The notes below the pieces were generated by a model that was not told where the DNA came from, searched no databases, and saw only the letters and a list, made by a program, of their open reading frames with translations. A program made the position numbers and the translations under genes. Positions 11,121-21,789 of a stretch of 64,000 bases of DNA are shown here, piece after piece. Location of the stretch: positions 71,387,296 through 71,451,295 of the forward strand of contig CM053142.1 in assembly GCA_028571685.1 (NCBI GenBank). Reading direction: 5' to 3'. Within the stretch, counting starts at the first letter, position 1. The number at the start of each line of letters is the position of its first letter. This stretch comes from Heterohyrax brucei. Lineage: Eukaryota > Chordata > Mammalia > Hyracoidea > Procaviidae.

Positions 11121-11130
11121 GGGATTTTCC
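11121..11130. promoter_or_regulatory. CD69: Consensus NF-kappaB site in CD69 proximal promoter
   Basis: GGGATTTTCC fits GGGRNNYYCC exactly. It lies about 215-223 bp upstream of the inferred start, close to the kappaB site reported near -223 of the human CD69 promoter. An E-box CACGTG is at 11053-11058. Confidence 0.6.
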
Positions 11131-11141
11131 CAGAAACTGAG

Positions 11142-11804
11142 GTACATTTCCTTAAATCTGGGTGGACAACAGTTTAGGAGTCAGCATAATCTAAGTAAAG
11201 AATAAAAAGTTAGGAATATAAATCAGACTCTTTAGATTACCAAATTCAGTTCTGCATGCATCATCCTAGGTAGTAATTTTTCCTTCTTTGCTTCGAGAAT
11301 CCTACGTTTAAAATGGAAGTGTTTTGGGAAGGCAGTTTGTATTATGTCCCTGAAATTCCATTCATCACTTAACAGCTGATAGTAATTAAACATCCACTAT
11401 GGGCCCGACAGTGTTTGGGTCCTAAGGATTTATTATTGTAAAAGTATCGTAAGATTGTATCTTCATGGAGCTCTCTAGTCATCCTGGAAAAGTTTTATTT
11501 AGGACGCTATGATGAACTTAAGCAATGTGTCGTTCACTTCTTCCCTGAGGACTAGCTCTTTTAGTCCACCCGTTTATGAATCTTTTTTAGTAAGTAGTTG
11601 CTTTAATGCAGGAAATAGCTTGTGGCTGCAACTTCCTCACTATGTTCTAATACTGCTTATCTCAAATTATCTGCTTCATTTTTCTCATCAAATTTTACAG
11701 TTATTCAAACTTCCTCTATTTCACCTCAACAGTAAATTATTCTCTCATTTTCTACATTGTCTTTAGGTTATTCTGTTTATATACCTTTTGAAGCTCCAGA
11801 TACG
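11142..11804. other. CD69 upstream flank, mostly unassigned
   Basis: Unique-looking DNA upstream of the proximal promoter. A weak L2-like match (CCACTATGGGCCCGACAGTG, then CTTCATGGAGCTC) lies at about 11375-11480. No exon is seen. Confidence 0.3.
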
Positions 11805-11985
11805 TGAGTATAAAAAACCAAAAACCAAACCTTCACTGCCATCGAGTTGATTACAACTTGTAGCGACCCTATAGACAGAGTAGAACTGCCCCATAGAGGT
11901 TCCAAGGCTCGCCTGGCAGATTTGAATTTCTTACCTTCTGGTTAGCAGCTGTAGCACTTAACCACTAAGCCACCAGGGTTTCCCA
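11805..11985 (-). repeat. AfroSINE
   Basis: Reverse full copy: ACTGCCATCGAGTTGATTAC, GCGACCCTATAGACAGAGTA and AAGCCACCAGGGTTTCCC. Confidence 0.87.
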
Positions 11986-12257
11986 TGGAACATAACTCCA
12001 TTAAAAAAAAAAAAAAAGATATTGCTATGCTACTAAACTCATCCAGATAAGTTATTCAGGTTATTGCAAAATGAATGAAGAGTATCTAGGGATGGTTAAT
12101 TGAGAGGGGGTTAGGGACAAAAGCACCACTCTGGTTAATAACCTTTGTGTCCAAAATTTGTTTTATTATAAATATCAGTTTTAAAAAACATTCTGTTTGC
12201 AGAATACAGTCGTGGTGAAAGTGTGTGTATTTAGAATTACATCTACTGTTGATGAGT

Positions 12258-12425
12258 TGGAGCCCTGGTGGTTCAGTGATTAACATCTTGGCTGTTAATT
12301 AAAAGCTGAGCAGTTTGAATTCACCAGCTGTTCCGTGGAAGCGCAATGGAGCAGTTCACCTCCATCCTACGAGGGTCACTATGAGCTGGATCGATTCGAT
12401 GGTAGTGGGTTTGTTTTTTTTCTTG
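12258..12425 (+). repeat. AfroSINE
   Basis: Forward copy: TTGGAGCCCTGGTGGTTCAG head and GATCGATTCGATGGTAGTGG end with a T-rich tail. Confidence 0.82.
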
Positions 12426-12639
12426 GTGGGTTACTTAGGTCATCAGGTGTGTTTTTCTGCCTAGGGCACGAAGAAACACATGTTGGTTCTAAAGAGTCTC
12501 TTTGCTTCCACTATATTTTTCATTCAAATTTCCAGCATGTTTTCCACATAACAGCTGGAGAGGTTGTTTTATCATAAAGTCATATAATTTTGTTAGGTTT
12601 TCAATTCTTCTCTCTTCCTAGTCTTGATGGAGTCCTATC

Positions 12640-12797
12640 AAAATTACTGTTAAATCCAAAAGAAAAAGAAAAAAATCCACTTCTATTGAAGAGGACAAAG
12701 TAGAACTGCCCTGTAGGATTTCCCAGCTGGTAGATTTGACCCATTGACCTTTTAGTTAGCAACCAAGCTTTTACCCACTGTGGCACAACTGCTCCAT
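12640..12797 (-). repeat. AfroSINE, diverged
   Basis: Reverse copy: GACAAAGTAGAACTGCCCTG, GACCTTTTAGTTAGCAACC and the degenerate head TGTGGCACAACTGCTCC. Confidence 0.68.
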
Positions 12798-12799
12798 TA

Positions 12800-13090
12800 C
12801 ATCCAAAGACTTTACCATAGTTCGAAAGGCTTTTTACAAGATCTGGTCCCTGGCTATCTCTCCAACAAGTCTACCCATTAGTCACTGCCCTGTCCAACGG
12901 TAACTATTTCTGCTGTTGTACAAAAAAGGTAGGAATACTCCCACTGTAAGACTTTTTACTTTTTCTAGAAGATTCTTCCTCCAACTGTCTTCGTGTCTTA
13001 CTCTTTTCATACAGTCACCTGCCCAGAAAGATTTTTAAAACTGTCATCATATCTAAACTAAAACTAAACTCTACCCGCCTTTATCATCCT
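12800..13090 (+). repeat. Probable L2 fragment
   Basis: The order of words (CTTTTTACTTTTTCTAGAAG, TTCTTCCTCCAACTG, GTCACCTGCCCAGAAAG, CATATCTAAAC) follows the L2 3' part. Very diverged. Confidence 0.35.
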
Positions 13091-14170
13091 CTTGATTCTT
13101 TGTTTGGTGAGCTTTTTGAAGCCATGGTGTTCTGCCTTTTTAAAGGTTTTGGTATTGACTGTTGTCTCTGAACCATCAGTAGGTTGTTGAATTTAGGTGT
13201 GTTTGCTTACTGTGTTCTAGTGTCTTGTTTTGTTTTTGAAATGCCCAAACAGGCTGGTTGTGAATGCTAGTTTGGTTACTGGAGACTCGAAGCTCTAAAT
13301 TCCTGTCACCAGGTGGTTAGAGCTGTTATTAGACGTGCTGGCACAGGAGTCCGTTTACTTTTCTTGTATGGATTCAGCTCAGGTGTCCAGGTAGTCAGTC
13401 ACCAAATGTGTGGTGCATCCTGTCCCCTACTGGCCTAGATAGGCAGGGGTGATTGGTGTAGGCACAGGTTGCTGGATGCATGTAAAGGCAAGGGGCTAAC
13501 AGCCTTCCCTGAGTATCTGTAAGGAAGGTGTGCCCCCTTACGTTTGATTCTAGTTGAAGGAATTATTTCTGTCCAGAATTTCTGGCTCAGGGGAGCAGGA
13601 AGAATTTTTTCCCCTCCTTCTCCCAGTCTGTTAAACTGTTCCTCTCTGAGACTAGGAGAATGAGGAGCCCTACTTCCTGTTTAGGTAATGATACTGGACT
13701 GCGGAGAGGGGCAAAGTACAAAGAAGGGAGAGGGAATTGCTGGGAAAAGGAGAGAGGTTTATTCTGAAGGAAAGATTTAGACCCAAACTGCTTAGCTTTT
13801 AATGACTGAATGCTGCTTTTCACTGATTCTAGAGTTTACTGGTTAGCTTTCAGTGACTGAGTGCTGCTTTTCACTGATTCTAGAGGCAGGAGTTCACCCT
13901 CCACTGCTCCATCTCTCCTGTTGAGGAGGACACCCCCAAATACCACCACCATGTTCATCATCCTGGAAGTAGCCAATACCTGGAAAGTCAGGTCTGGCTG
14001 GTTCTAGATAGTTCTGGACCTATTCTGCCTTCCCCATCACTGAATCTGATTTCTAAACTTTCCATTGATGTTCAAGGCTCCTGGAATGTTGCATATAATC
14101 AATTTGTTGTTCTTTGGGGACTTTGTTGATAGAGGGATCAAAGAAGCCTCTGACTATTCCACCAACTTGG
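13090..14170 (-). repeat. L1 5' UTR fragment
   Basis: It shares ordered similarity with the L1 5' UTR at 50350-51264 (TATGGATTCAGCTCA, GGTAGTCAGTCA, GATATAGGCACA-like words, TTCCATTGATGT). It ends at the complement of an L1 start (CCACCAACTTGGGCCCACTC). ORFs are absent. It contains a 51-bp-period tandem duplication (13792-13885). Confidence 0.62.
13792..13885. repeat. 51-bp-period tandem duplication in L1 5' UTR
   Basis: A TTAGCTTT block ending in GCTGCTTTTCACTGATTCTA occurs from 13792 and again from 13843, with three base differences. Confidence 0.75.
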
Positions 14171-14317
14171 GCCCACTCCCCCTATTTTATAATATTTATC
14201 AATGCCTGTGATTATATCATTATCACCTACTTTTCCTTACTCGAATGTAGGCTACTTGGGGTTAAGCACATTGTTAGATTTCTCTCTTCTGTGTCTGTAA
14301 CATCTCACACTGTAGCT

Positions 14318-14497
14318 AGACATCATGTTTGGTAAAACAGAAGCTTTGTGAAAAAGGAGAAGACCCTAAACAAGATGGACTGACAAAGTGGCTGCAACTA
14401 TGGGTTCAAAATACCTACTATTTTGAGGGTGGCACAGCACTGGTCAAGGTTTTGTTCTGTTATACATAAGGTCATTGTATGTTAGAATTGATTCAAC
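14318..14497 (+). repeat. RTE LINE 3' end, left half (split by an L1)
   Basis: CATCATGTTTGGTAAAACAG, AAGATGGACTGACAAAGTGG, GGTTTTGTTCTGTTATACAT and GAATTGATTCAAC are the RTE 3' words. The final bases (AGCACCTAACATTAACAAC) resume at about 16109-16130 after the L1. Confidence 0.72.
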
Positions 14498-16103
14498 CAG
14501 ATTTCTAGCAACTATCTAATCTAAACCCTCCCCCCAGCCCTCCCTCCCTCACCCCCCTTACAGCTGTCAAAGAGTCTTCTTCTATACGTAAGTCTGTTTT
14601 TGAGATTTTTATCGTAGGGGTCTCATACAATATTTGTCCTTTTGTCACTGACTACTTTCACTCAACATAATGTCTTCCATTGAAGCCAGGTTATGAGATG
14701 TTTCCTGGAATCATCATTGTTCTTTATCATTGTGTAGTGCTCCACTGAGTATATATACCATAGTTTACTTATCCATTCCTCTGTTGTTGGGCATATGGGT
14801 TGATTCCATCTTTTTCTATCGTGGACTGTGCTGTGATAAACATTCTTGTGCATGTGTCCATTGGTGTGAAAGGCCTTGATTCTGTAGTATATATTCCAAG
14901 TAGTGGAATTACTGGGTCAAATGGTATATCTATATCCATTTTTTTAAGGAAGTGCCAGATTGCTTTCCAAAGAGGCTGGACTATTTTGCAACCCCATCAA
15001 CAGTGTAGAAGAGTTCCACTCTCTCCACAGCCTCTCCACCATTTGTTGTTTTGTGTTTTTTGGATCATGGCCAACCTTGTTGGGGTGAGATGGTATCTCA
15101 TTGTAGTCTTGATTTGAATTTCTTTAATAACTAAAGATCGGGAACATGTCCGCATGTGTTTTTTGGCTGCCTCGATTTCCTCTTTAGAGACATGTCTGTC
15201 CAGATAGTTGCTAGAAATCTGGTTGCGTGAAACTGGTGATAGCACACATTAGAAACAAGAACAATATTAAGTGGACTTCAGCATAATTTGAGTACTCCTT
15301 CCATCTTAACCCAATATTGCAAGGACAGAGTACCTGGGGCAGGGAGCAGGGGACCATGCTCTCAGGCGAAATCAAGGCCAATTGGCACAACCAGCGTTTT
15401 GGTAAGAGGGCTCTCTGCATCCCACATTGGTGAGTGGCATCTGGGGTCTTAAAAGCTGCCAAGCTGCCATCAGAGGGCACAGGAAATGGTCCCAACTCAG
15501 CAGGAACAAATGCTTACCAAGGACCAAAATGACATGGGGTAAAGACAACCCAGAAGATAGAGAGACCCACATGAGTGGGTGCTTACATTGACTTGGGACC
15601 AGGAGAACCAGATGGTGCCCGGCCACCACCAGTGATAGCCATGATGGAGCTCACAGAGAGGAGTCTCACTGGCAACACAAGAATAAAAAGGGGTGCATTC
15701 TGAGATCTCCACTAAAAGACCTCAACTGATGGGCCAGCAGTTTTGAGGTTCCCCTGTGAGCATGGCCCCTGGCCCTGATGCTGCCCTTGCCCATAAATCA
15801 TAATAAAGTTCCACTCTTCGAACACGAATGGATTCTACTTGGCAATGCAGAGTCACCATATATTGGATGCACTTTATGGTTCTATGCATCTATAGGATAT
15901 CATCCTGCTGACCTCTGGCTGGAGGAAGGAGAGTGGGTGGAGAGGAGGGGAAAGGAGACCGTTTGGAGGATGAGATGTGTGGAGCAGAGAGGAAGAGTGT
16001 GCTGTCACCGGGCAGGGAGAGCAGTGGAAGCGCATGTAGGTGGGCATGTAAATTTATACGGGAATGTACATTTTCACTCAGTCAAAATAAAAAAAAAAAA
16101 AAA
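14498..16103 (+). repeat. L1 with 5' inversion (twin priming)
   Basis: 14498-15200 is L1 in reverse: ORF2 C-terminus ([33 protein letters not shown]) and proximal 3' UTR. 15201-16103 is the distal 3' UTR forward, ending in an A run (16084-16103). Both arms contain GTTGCTAGAAATCTGG, so the inversion breakpoint has a short duplication. The host is an RTE 3' end. Flanks GATTCAAC and GACTTGAC may be a worn target duplication. Confidence 0.82.
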
Positions 16104-16133
16104 GACTTGACAGCACCTAACATTAACAACAGT

Positions 16134-16899
16134 GTGTATTCAACAACTATTTAGTGAATGAATGTGAATGAATAAAAAAGAAAAAATTACAAAAATTATA
16201 AAATTACAAGATGTAGAGAGCTACTTAGGGAGGCTTGTGGAATTTTAGGGTTGAGAAATATATGACTCTAGGCTGTCAAAAGATAGCAAATATGTACTTA
16301 AATGTTACAGATGAGTGAAGGAGGAGTTAAGCTGGATACTTAAAAGGAAATAGCAGGATCTATTGCTAACGTTTTGTTAATTTCTTTGGTTTAAAGGGAC
16401 TCCATCTTTTAAATGTGTTTTTATTCTTTTGTAGTTAGGGGATTTGGATTAAAGTGCAGGCTCTTCAAAACCCACATTTTGTGAAGAATGCATAAGATCA
16501 TATCACTGTTACAAATTTGCAATATTACTTAAACTCTTCCAAGTTGATGAGATATAAATAGAGAAAATATCATTTTTATGAATCTTTTTCCATGTGTACA
16601 GAAGGATTTTTCTACAGCTGATTGTACTAACATATATATCACAGCCCAGTTATAGCATTACTAATATACCTTTTCTTCTCTGGTGATTCCCATATAAGTG
16701 TGACAATATAATATCCTTAGCTAGACTAGCTATTCTTGAAGTAAGAATATTCTAGAACAGTTAGGGATGTTGACATTAGGTAAAACAGCAAACAAATAAA
16801 CCAAAAAAAAAAAAAAACAAACAAACAAAAAACAAACCCAGCTTGTATAGCCAGATGGATGATCATCTCTAGCAGTTTCCCTTTTGTTCCCTGTAGACC
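16134..16899. other. Unassigned intergenic sequence
   Basis: AT-rich with an (AAAC)-type low-complexity stretch at 16800-16840. No exon or clear repeat family. Confidence 0.3.
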
Positions 16900-17121
16900 A
16901 GCCACCAAACCAAAAACCAACATGAGTTGCCATCATGTCAGTTGCAATTCATGGTGGCCTCTTGTGTACAGAGTAGAGCAATGTTCCATAGGGTTTTGCA
17001 TGGCTGTGACTTTTCAGAAGCAGATCATCAAGACTATATCTCAGGACACCTTTGGGTGAGTTCAAACCACCGACTTTTTGTCAGTAGCTAAGTACTTAAC
17101 TGTTTGTACTACTCAGGAACT
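16900..17121 (-). repeat. AfroSINE, long subfamily
   Basis: CACCAAACCAAAAACCAACA tail, CATAGGGTTTTGCATGGCTG block and the degenerate head TACTACTCAGGAACTCC. Confidence 0.72.
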
Positions 17122-17308
17122 CCACTGACTATAGCTCTACTCCTTGAAGAACATTAACTCATTTTCATTTTATAAGGTGTGCTTTCGCTCTTTTACCCTC
17201 TGCTCTCAGATTTCTTGTGGCTGATCCTTCTCGTTTTTATTTTATCTTGCAGGCTACCCCCTCAACAGGCTTCTCCTTAGCTATCTGTCTAAATTAACTC
17301 CAGTCAGA

Positions 17309-17462
17309 AATACTGGCAGCATAGTGGTTAAAAGCTATGACTGCTGACCAAGATGTCAGCAGTTTGAACTCACCGGACAGTTCTCAGAAACCATATGAAG
17401 CAGTTCTACTCTGTCCTTTAGGGTTTCTATGAGTTGGAATTGACTCAGTGGCAAGGGACACA
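17309..17462 (+). repeat. AfroSINE
   Basis: GCATAGTGGTTAAAAGCTAT, GCAGTTCTACTCTGTCC and GAGTTGGAATTGACTCAGTG in order. The first bases of the head are lost. Confidence 0.77.
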
Positions 17463-17529
17463 GTTCAGGAGTTACTACCTATTATCTCACTGTCTTTTCT
17501 TCATATGACATGTAACTATCTGCAGTTTT

Positions 17530-17690
17530 ATAGTTCACTTATTTGTAACCTTTTTTCATTATTAGTTACTATTTCCTAGTACTTGAAAGTAAAGTTTTTA
17601 AGAACAGAGATATGACTGCTTTATTGAACAATGAATCTCTAAGATCTATAATAAGGCCTGGTGAGTTTAGCACAGATTTGTTGTATAGAC
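17530..17690 (+). repeat. Probable L2 3' end
   Basis: TTCCTAGTACTTGAAAGTAA, AAGAACAGAGATATGACTG and GCCTGGTGAGTTTAGCACAG follow the L2 terminal pattern. Diverged. Confidence 0.4.
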
Positions 17691-17714
17691 ACATAAAATA
17701 ATGTGCATGTGGGT

Positions 17715-17900
17715 ACTTACTCAGGCACTTATTAACCATGTAGCCTTGGAAAACCAACAATACTCCACTGAGTTTGACTTTGTTCTCTATAAAATAAGAA
17801 TATTAACATCCAACTGATTAGGAAAAATATGAATTAGAAAATTAATTTTCTAACACTAGTTAGTACGCAGTAGGCATTCAACGATACTTAATGACAGCTC
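17715..17900 (+). repeat. MIR
   Basis: TACTCAGGCACTTATTAACC, TAGCCTTGGAAAACC, TTTGTTCTCTATAAAATAAG and GCAGTAGGCATTCAACGATA fit the MIR order. Confidence 0.5.
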
Positions 17901-18189
17901 AACGAAAGTCACAAAAAGGGAAAGTTCCTCATTCAGTGTAAGGCACTAAGAGATAATAGCTGATAGGTGATGGCATAATTGCTGATGTGATGCAATGCAG
18001 GCCTTGTTTGACTGGGACGGAAAAAGACACAGGAAGCTATAGTCTCTGAAAACTGCCGTGAATGGACTAGCACTCTTGATTGTGTACTCAAGATTTCTTA
18101 CTCCCTCAAGTATGATAAATGGATATGTCAGTGCTGAAAATTTGATGACATATTGTTCTCAATTATAATAAAGTTATGTATATAAACCT

Positions 18190-18318
18190 CAGCTTTTAGT
18201 GACCGTACACAACACAGTAGCACTGCCCCAGCCTGCCCCATTTCTAAGGGGTGCTGGTGGATTAGAACTGTCACCCTTTTGGTTACTATCTGAGCTCTTA
18301 ACCAAACCACCAGGGCTC
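18190..18318 (-). repeat. AfroSINE
   Basis: Reverse copy with GTAGCACTGCCCCAG, ACTGTCACCCTTTTGGTTAC and AACCACCAGGGCTC head. Confidence 0.75.
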
Positions 18319-18334
18319 AGTACATACACAAATG

Positions 18335-18495
18335 TACACAAAAGCCATTGCTATGGAGTTGATTCCAAACCACAGTAATCCTATAGGACACAGTAGAACT
18401 GCCTATAGAGTTTTCAAGAAGCACTTGGTAGATTTGAACTGCTGACCTTTTGGTTAACAGCCATAATTCTTACCACCATGCCACCAAGGTTTCCG
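18335..18495 (-). repeat. AfroSINE
   Basis: Reverse copy: AAGCCATTGCTATGGAGTTG, GACACAGTAGAACTGCC and CATGCCACCAAGGTTTCC. Confidence 0.8.
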
Positions 18496-18499
18496 ATAA

Positions 18500-20170
18500 A
18501 GAACACATTTATATAATATGACATGTATTATATGCATACTACATACTGTATTTTTGCCATTGCCCATAGCAAAACGACACCTAGAGACTTTAAGAAAATA
18601 AATATTTTTACATGATGACATTGATCAACACTAAACTTACCTCTGTACTGAAACTTTTTCTTTATTTATCTGTATGGGAGCAGCCAGAATAGCTGTTAAA
18701 ACCATCACGTGTGGGTGTGAGTAGGCCACCACCACAAAGAAAAACCAGAGAAAATTACCAAGAACATGGCATGTCATCAGTGGGTCCCTCATGCTGCTCA
18801 GGGTCATCCATACTCAGCTGAATTTGGTTGCAAAATGAATCCCTTCTTCATTAATCTTGTCTTCCCTTCCAGAACTTTTGCAAGTGTTAAGAAATCTCCC
18901 TTAGGTTTGAGAAAGCAATGAATGGAAACAAATTCATGCAAAGGAATGTATGTGGTTGCCCAGCACAGTCCTGGTTGGCCTCTTGTTCTGCTGTAGTTAT
19001 TAAAAATATACCTTTTTGTTTACAAGTCGCTTGTCACTTATCATAAAGGATGTGCTCACAGTATTAATCAGTACTTGTTAACACAAAAGGAAGCTGTCTC
19101 TATATGTGAAATTCTAAAAAGTAGAGCAAAGCAAAGTCTAGAGTATGGAAGAGATTTTAGAGTCAGAGGGTTTCTCATTTGTCATTCAAATACAGAAACG
19201 AACTTCCTGTGTGGTTAGCCCTGGTGTATTTAATTCACTAAAATGGAGAAACACATAAAGAAGCAAAACCTGTGTGAATAAACTCTTTTTAAGACCCTTA
19301 ATAAAAGACATATGGCAATAATAACATCTTAAATAACTCACAGTTTTAGAGCTATGCTATGTATTTGATTTCACAAATAATATGAAAAGTTAAATGATAT
19401 CCACAGGACAGAAATTATTATTAACATTTCGAAGTTCAGTTGAGAAAATAGAAGCTCAGAGACATTAGTGTCCGGACAAAGCGGGGAGAAGTCACTTAAG
19501 GCACCAACACTCAATGCAGCCCTGCTTACGATGTGACCTTATATGAAGAATCAGCAAGAGGCTTCAGGAGGGAAATGAGGTAATGCGAAATAGATAAAAA
19601 GTGATGCAAGGAAGGCAGGATACGCGTCGTCCTTATCAGACAGCGGCTGCAGCAGGAAGTTTCAGTGGCACACGTTCTCTCTAACCGCAAAACTTCCCAC
19701 CTAAGACAGCTTCCGGAGACAACCTGTTCTTCGTTTTCTTTGGTTTTACTTCTTTCTCTCTTTTAGTGGTTGAGTTAGGTTTCTAGATGGCCTTGAATCT
19801 TCTTGTGACACAAAAGCTCACTTTATATGCTTTGGCCTTTATTTAAAAAATACAAGTGACACACGGTTGTAAAAGCTACTTTTAAACCACAGGTGTGTGC
19901 GTTTGAACTGATTACTGTACGAGCTCGCTCAGGGTAACAATGAGTAAGACGGGAATTTCCACCTCTCTTCAACATCCAGCCTTCTCTCGTCTCTGATTTT
20001 GAGTCTTTGAACTTTCTCATTTTTCTCTTTGGTGGAACATCTCCCCGATCCGGAAATGTGTTAGCATGGAAAGTATGATCCTGTATGTTTTTTCCTCCTG
20101 ACAGGGAAGGTAAAGGTAAAATAACTTGGGTATATGTAAACTTGAACTTTGAAATACTTGACTATTTTTG
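18500..20170. promoter_or_regulatory. Mostly non-repeat intergenic block, candidate CD69 upstream enhancer
   Basis: Apart from a MIR-like stretch (about 19330-19520, reverse), I see no repeats. Motifs cluster at 19632-19690: CTTATCAG (GATA), CAGGAAGT (ETS) and AACCGCAA (RUNX complement). CACCACAAAG (RUNX-type) lies near 18730. It is about 8-9 kb upstream of the CD69 start. CD69 in mouse and human has conserved upstream enhancers bound by such factors; equivalence here is inference. Confidence 0.35.
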
Positions 20171-20171
20171 A

Positions 20172-20395
20172 AGGTGGTTGTTAAGCGCCATGGAGTTGAT
20201 TCGGACGCATTGCAACCTTACGTGCAACAGAATGAAGCATTGTAAGGTCCTTGCCATCCTCACAACCGTTGTGCTTTTGAGCCCAGTGTTGCAACCACTG
20301 TGTCAATCCACCCTGCTGAGAGTCTTCCTCTTTTTTCCTGACCCTTTACTTTACCAAGCGTGATGTCCTTCTCCAGTAAAATCTATATCCGCATC
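20172..20395 (-). repeat. RTE LINE 3' end
   Basis: Reverse copy: GTTAAGCGCCATGGAGTTGA, CACTGTGTCAATCCACC, CTTTACCAAGCGTGATGTCC. 5'-truncated. Confidence 0.75.
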
Positions 20396-20681
20396 AAAGG
20401 AGAGGTAGGTACATAGTGTTTAACCACACGAATACTTTAGGTTGAGTCTTGGATTCGCACATTTACAAAACAGTGTTTGTAAAGATTCTCCAAGGCAAGG
20501 TAAAAACAGCTGAAATAACAAACAGCAATTTTAGATAGGTAGGTAGGCCATGGTATGGACCGATCCAAATTTACAAAATGAATTCATCTGTATTTGAGTC
20601 TTGGTAGACACACATGAATTTGAACAAGATCAATTATACCATTTCTTGTGAGTCTATTCACTTCTAACTTATATAACCAAT

Positions 20682-20765
20682 AAAAACCAAACCCACTGCC
20701 TTGGAGTCAGGTCCAACTCACAGCAGACATAGCGCTTAACCTACTGTACCACCAGGGTTTTCTCT
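20682..20765 (-). repeat. AfroSINE with internal deletion
   Basis: The 3' part (AACCCACTGCCTTGGAGTC) joins directly to the head complement (GTACCACCAGGGTTTTC). The middle is missing. Confidence 0.7.
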
Positions 20766-21671
20766 AATCTACATAGTGCTTAAAAACAAACAAATAAATA
20801 AACCAAAAAATAAAAAATGAAAATAAAAGGAAACCTTCAGGTAGAAGAGGGATGCCTGCAATTCTACTACCCCAAACAATTTGTAAATCAAATGTATTAC
20901 AACTTTCTAATGTATTGTGTTGGCCTGCCTGAAGAACAAAGTTAGGAAGTGAAAATGGTGCACATGAAAAGGGGTTAACCGTAATGTAGGAGATATCAAG
21001 TCATACACAGAAAAATCATAATAGTCAAATTAGGAATGATTTTAGGGTAATACGCTTGAAATTTTAAGTGCAATGAACACCCTCCAGATAAATACAACTT
21101 CCAGAACTGAAATATGGAGAATTTAAAGCAAATTATTTTGCAACTATTAAACAGACTGAATATATAGTTAAATACAGCTGCCTGGGAAAGGCATGAAACA
21201 CAGAAACAAAATAACAATAAAAAATTCTATGCTCAAATGGTTTCAATCAATCAAATATTTAAGGAGAAAAGACCAAGCTTACAAAATTCCTCCAGAATAT
21301 AAAAGATCAGGCCAATAAAAATGTGATCAAGAACTAAATATTCAGTTGATGGGGATCAGATGAAAAAAAATAAATTCAGAAAACTGAACTCAGAACTACG
21401 TGAAAAATAATATACCACAGAAAAATGTAATATTACAGGAATACAGTGTTATCTTTTGCTGTTAAAAAAGTCAACACAATTTGTTATATTCAAGGAATTA
21501 AAAAATAACTCAATAGATAAAAATATTTGATTAACTTGACCGTGAACTCTTGATGAACATTCATAATACACTAGAAGTCAAGTGAATTCTGTTAACTAAA
21601 GCAAGTTGTTACTGATTGAATTTTATCTCTATACAAAAGATATGTTGAAATCCTAACCTGTGTACCTGTAA
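20766..21671. other. Unassigned A-rich sequence
   Basis: No exon or repeat family recognised. Confidence 0.3.
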
Positions 21672-21789
21672 ACGGAGCCCTGGCGGCTCCGGGATTAAGA
21701 GCTGGGCTGCTAATTAGAAGTTTGGCATTTTGACTCTACCAGCCACTGTCTGGAAACCATGTGGGGCTGTTCTATAGCTATACTACTAT
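21672..21789 (+). repeat. AfroSINE 5' part
   Basis: ACGGAGCCCTGGCGGCTCCG head, TGGGCTGCTAATTAGAAG and a body to CATGTGGGGCTGTTCTATAG. The tail is lost where the RTE begins. Confidence 0.75.
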
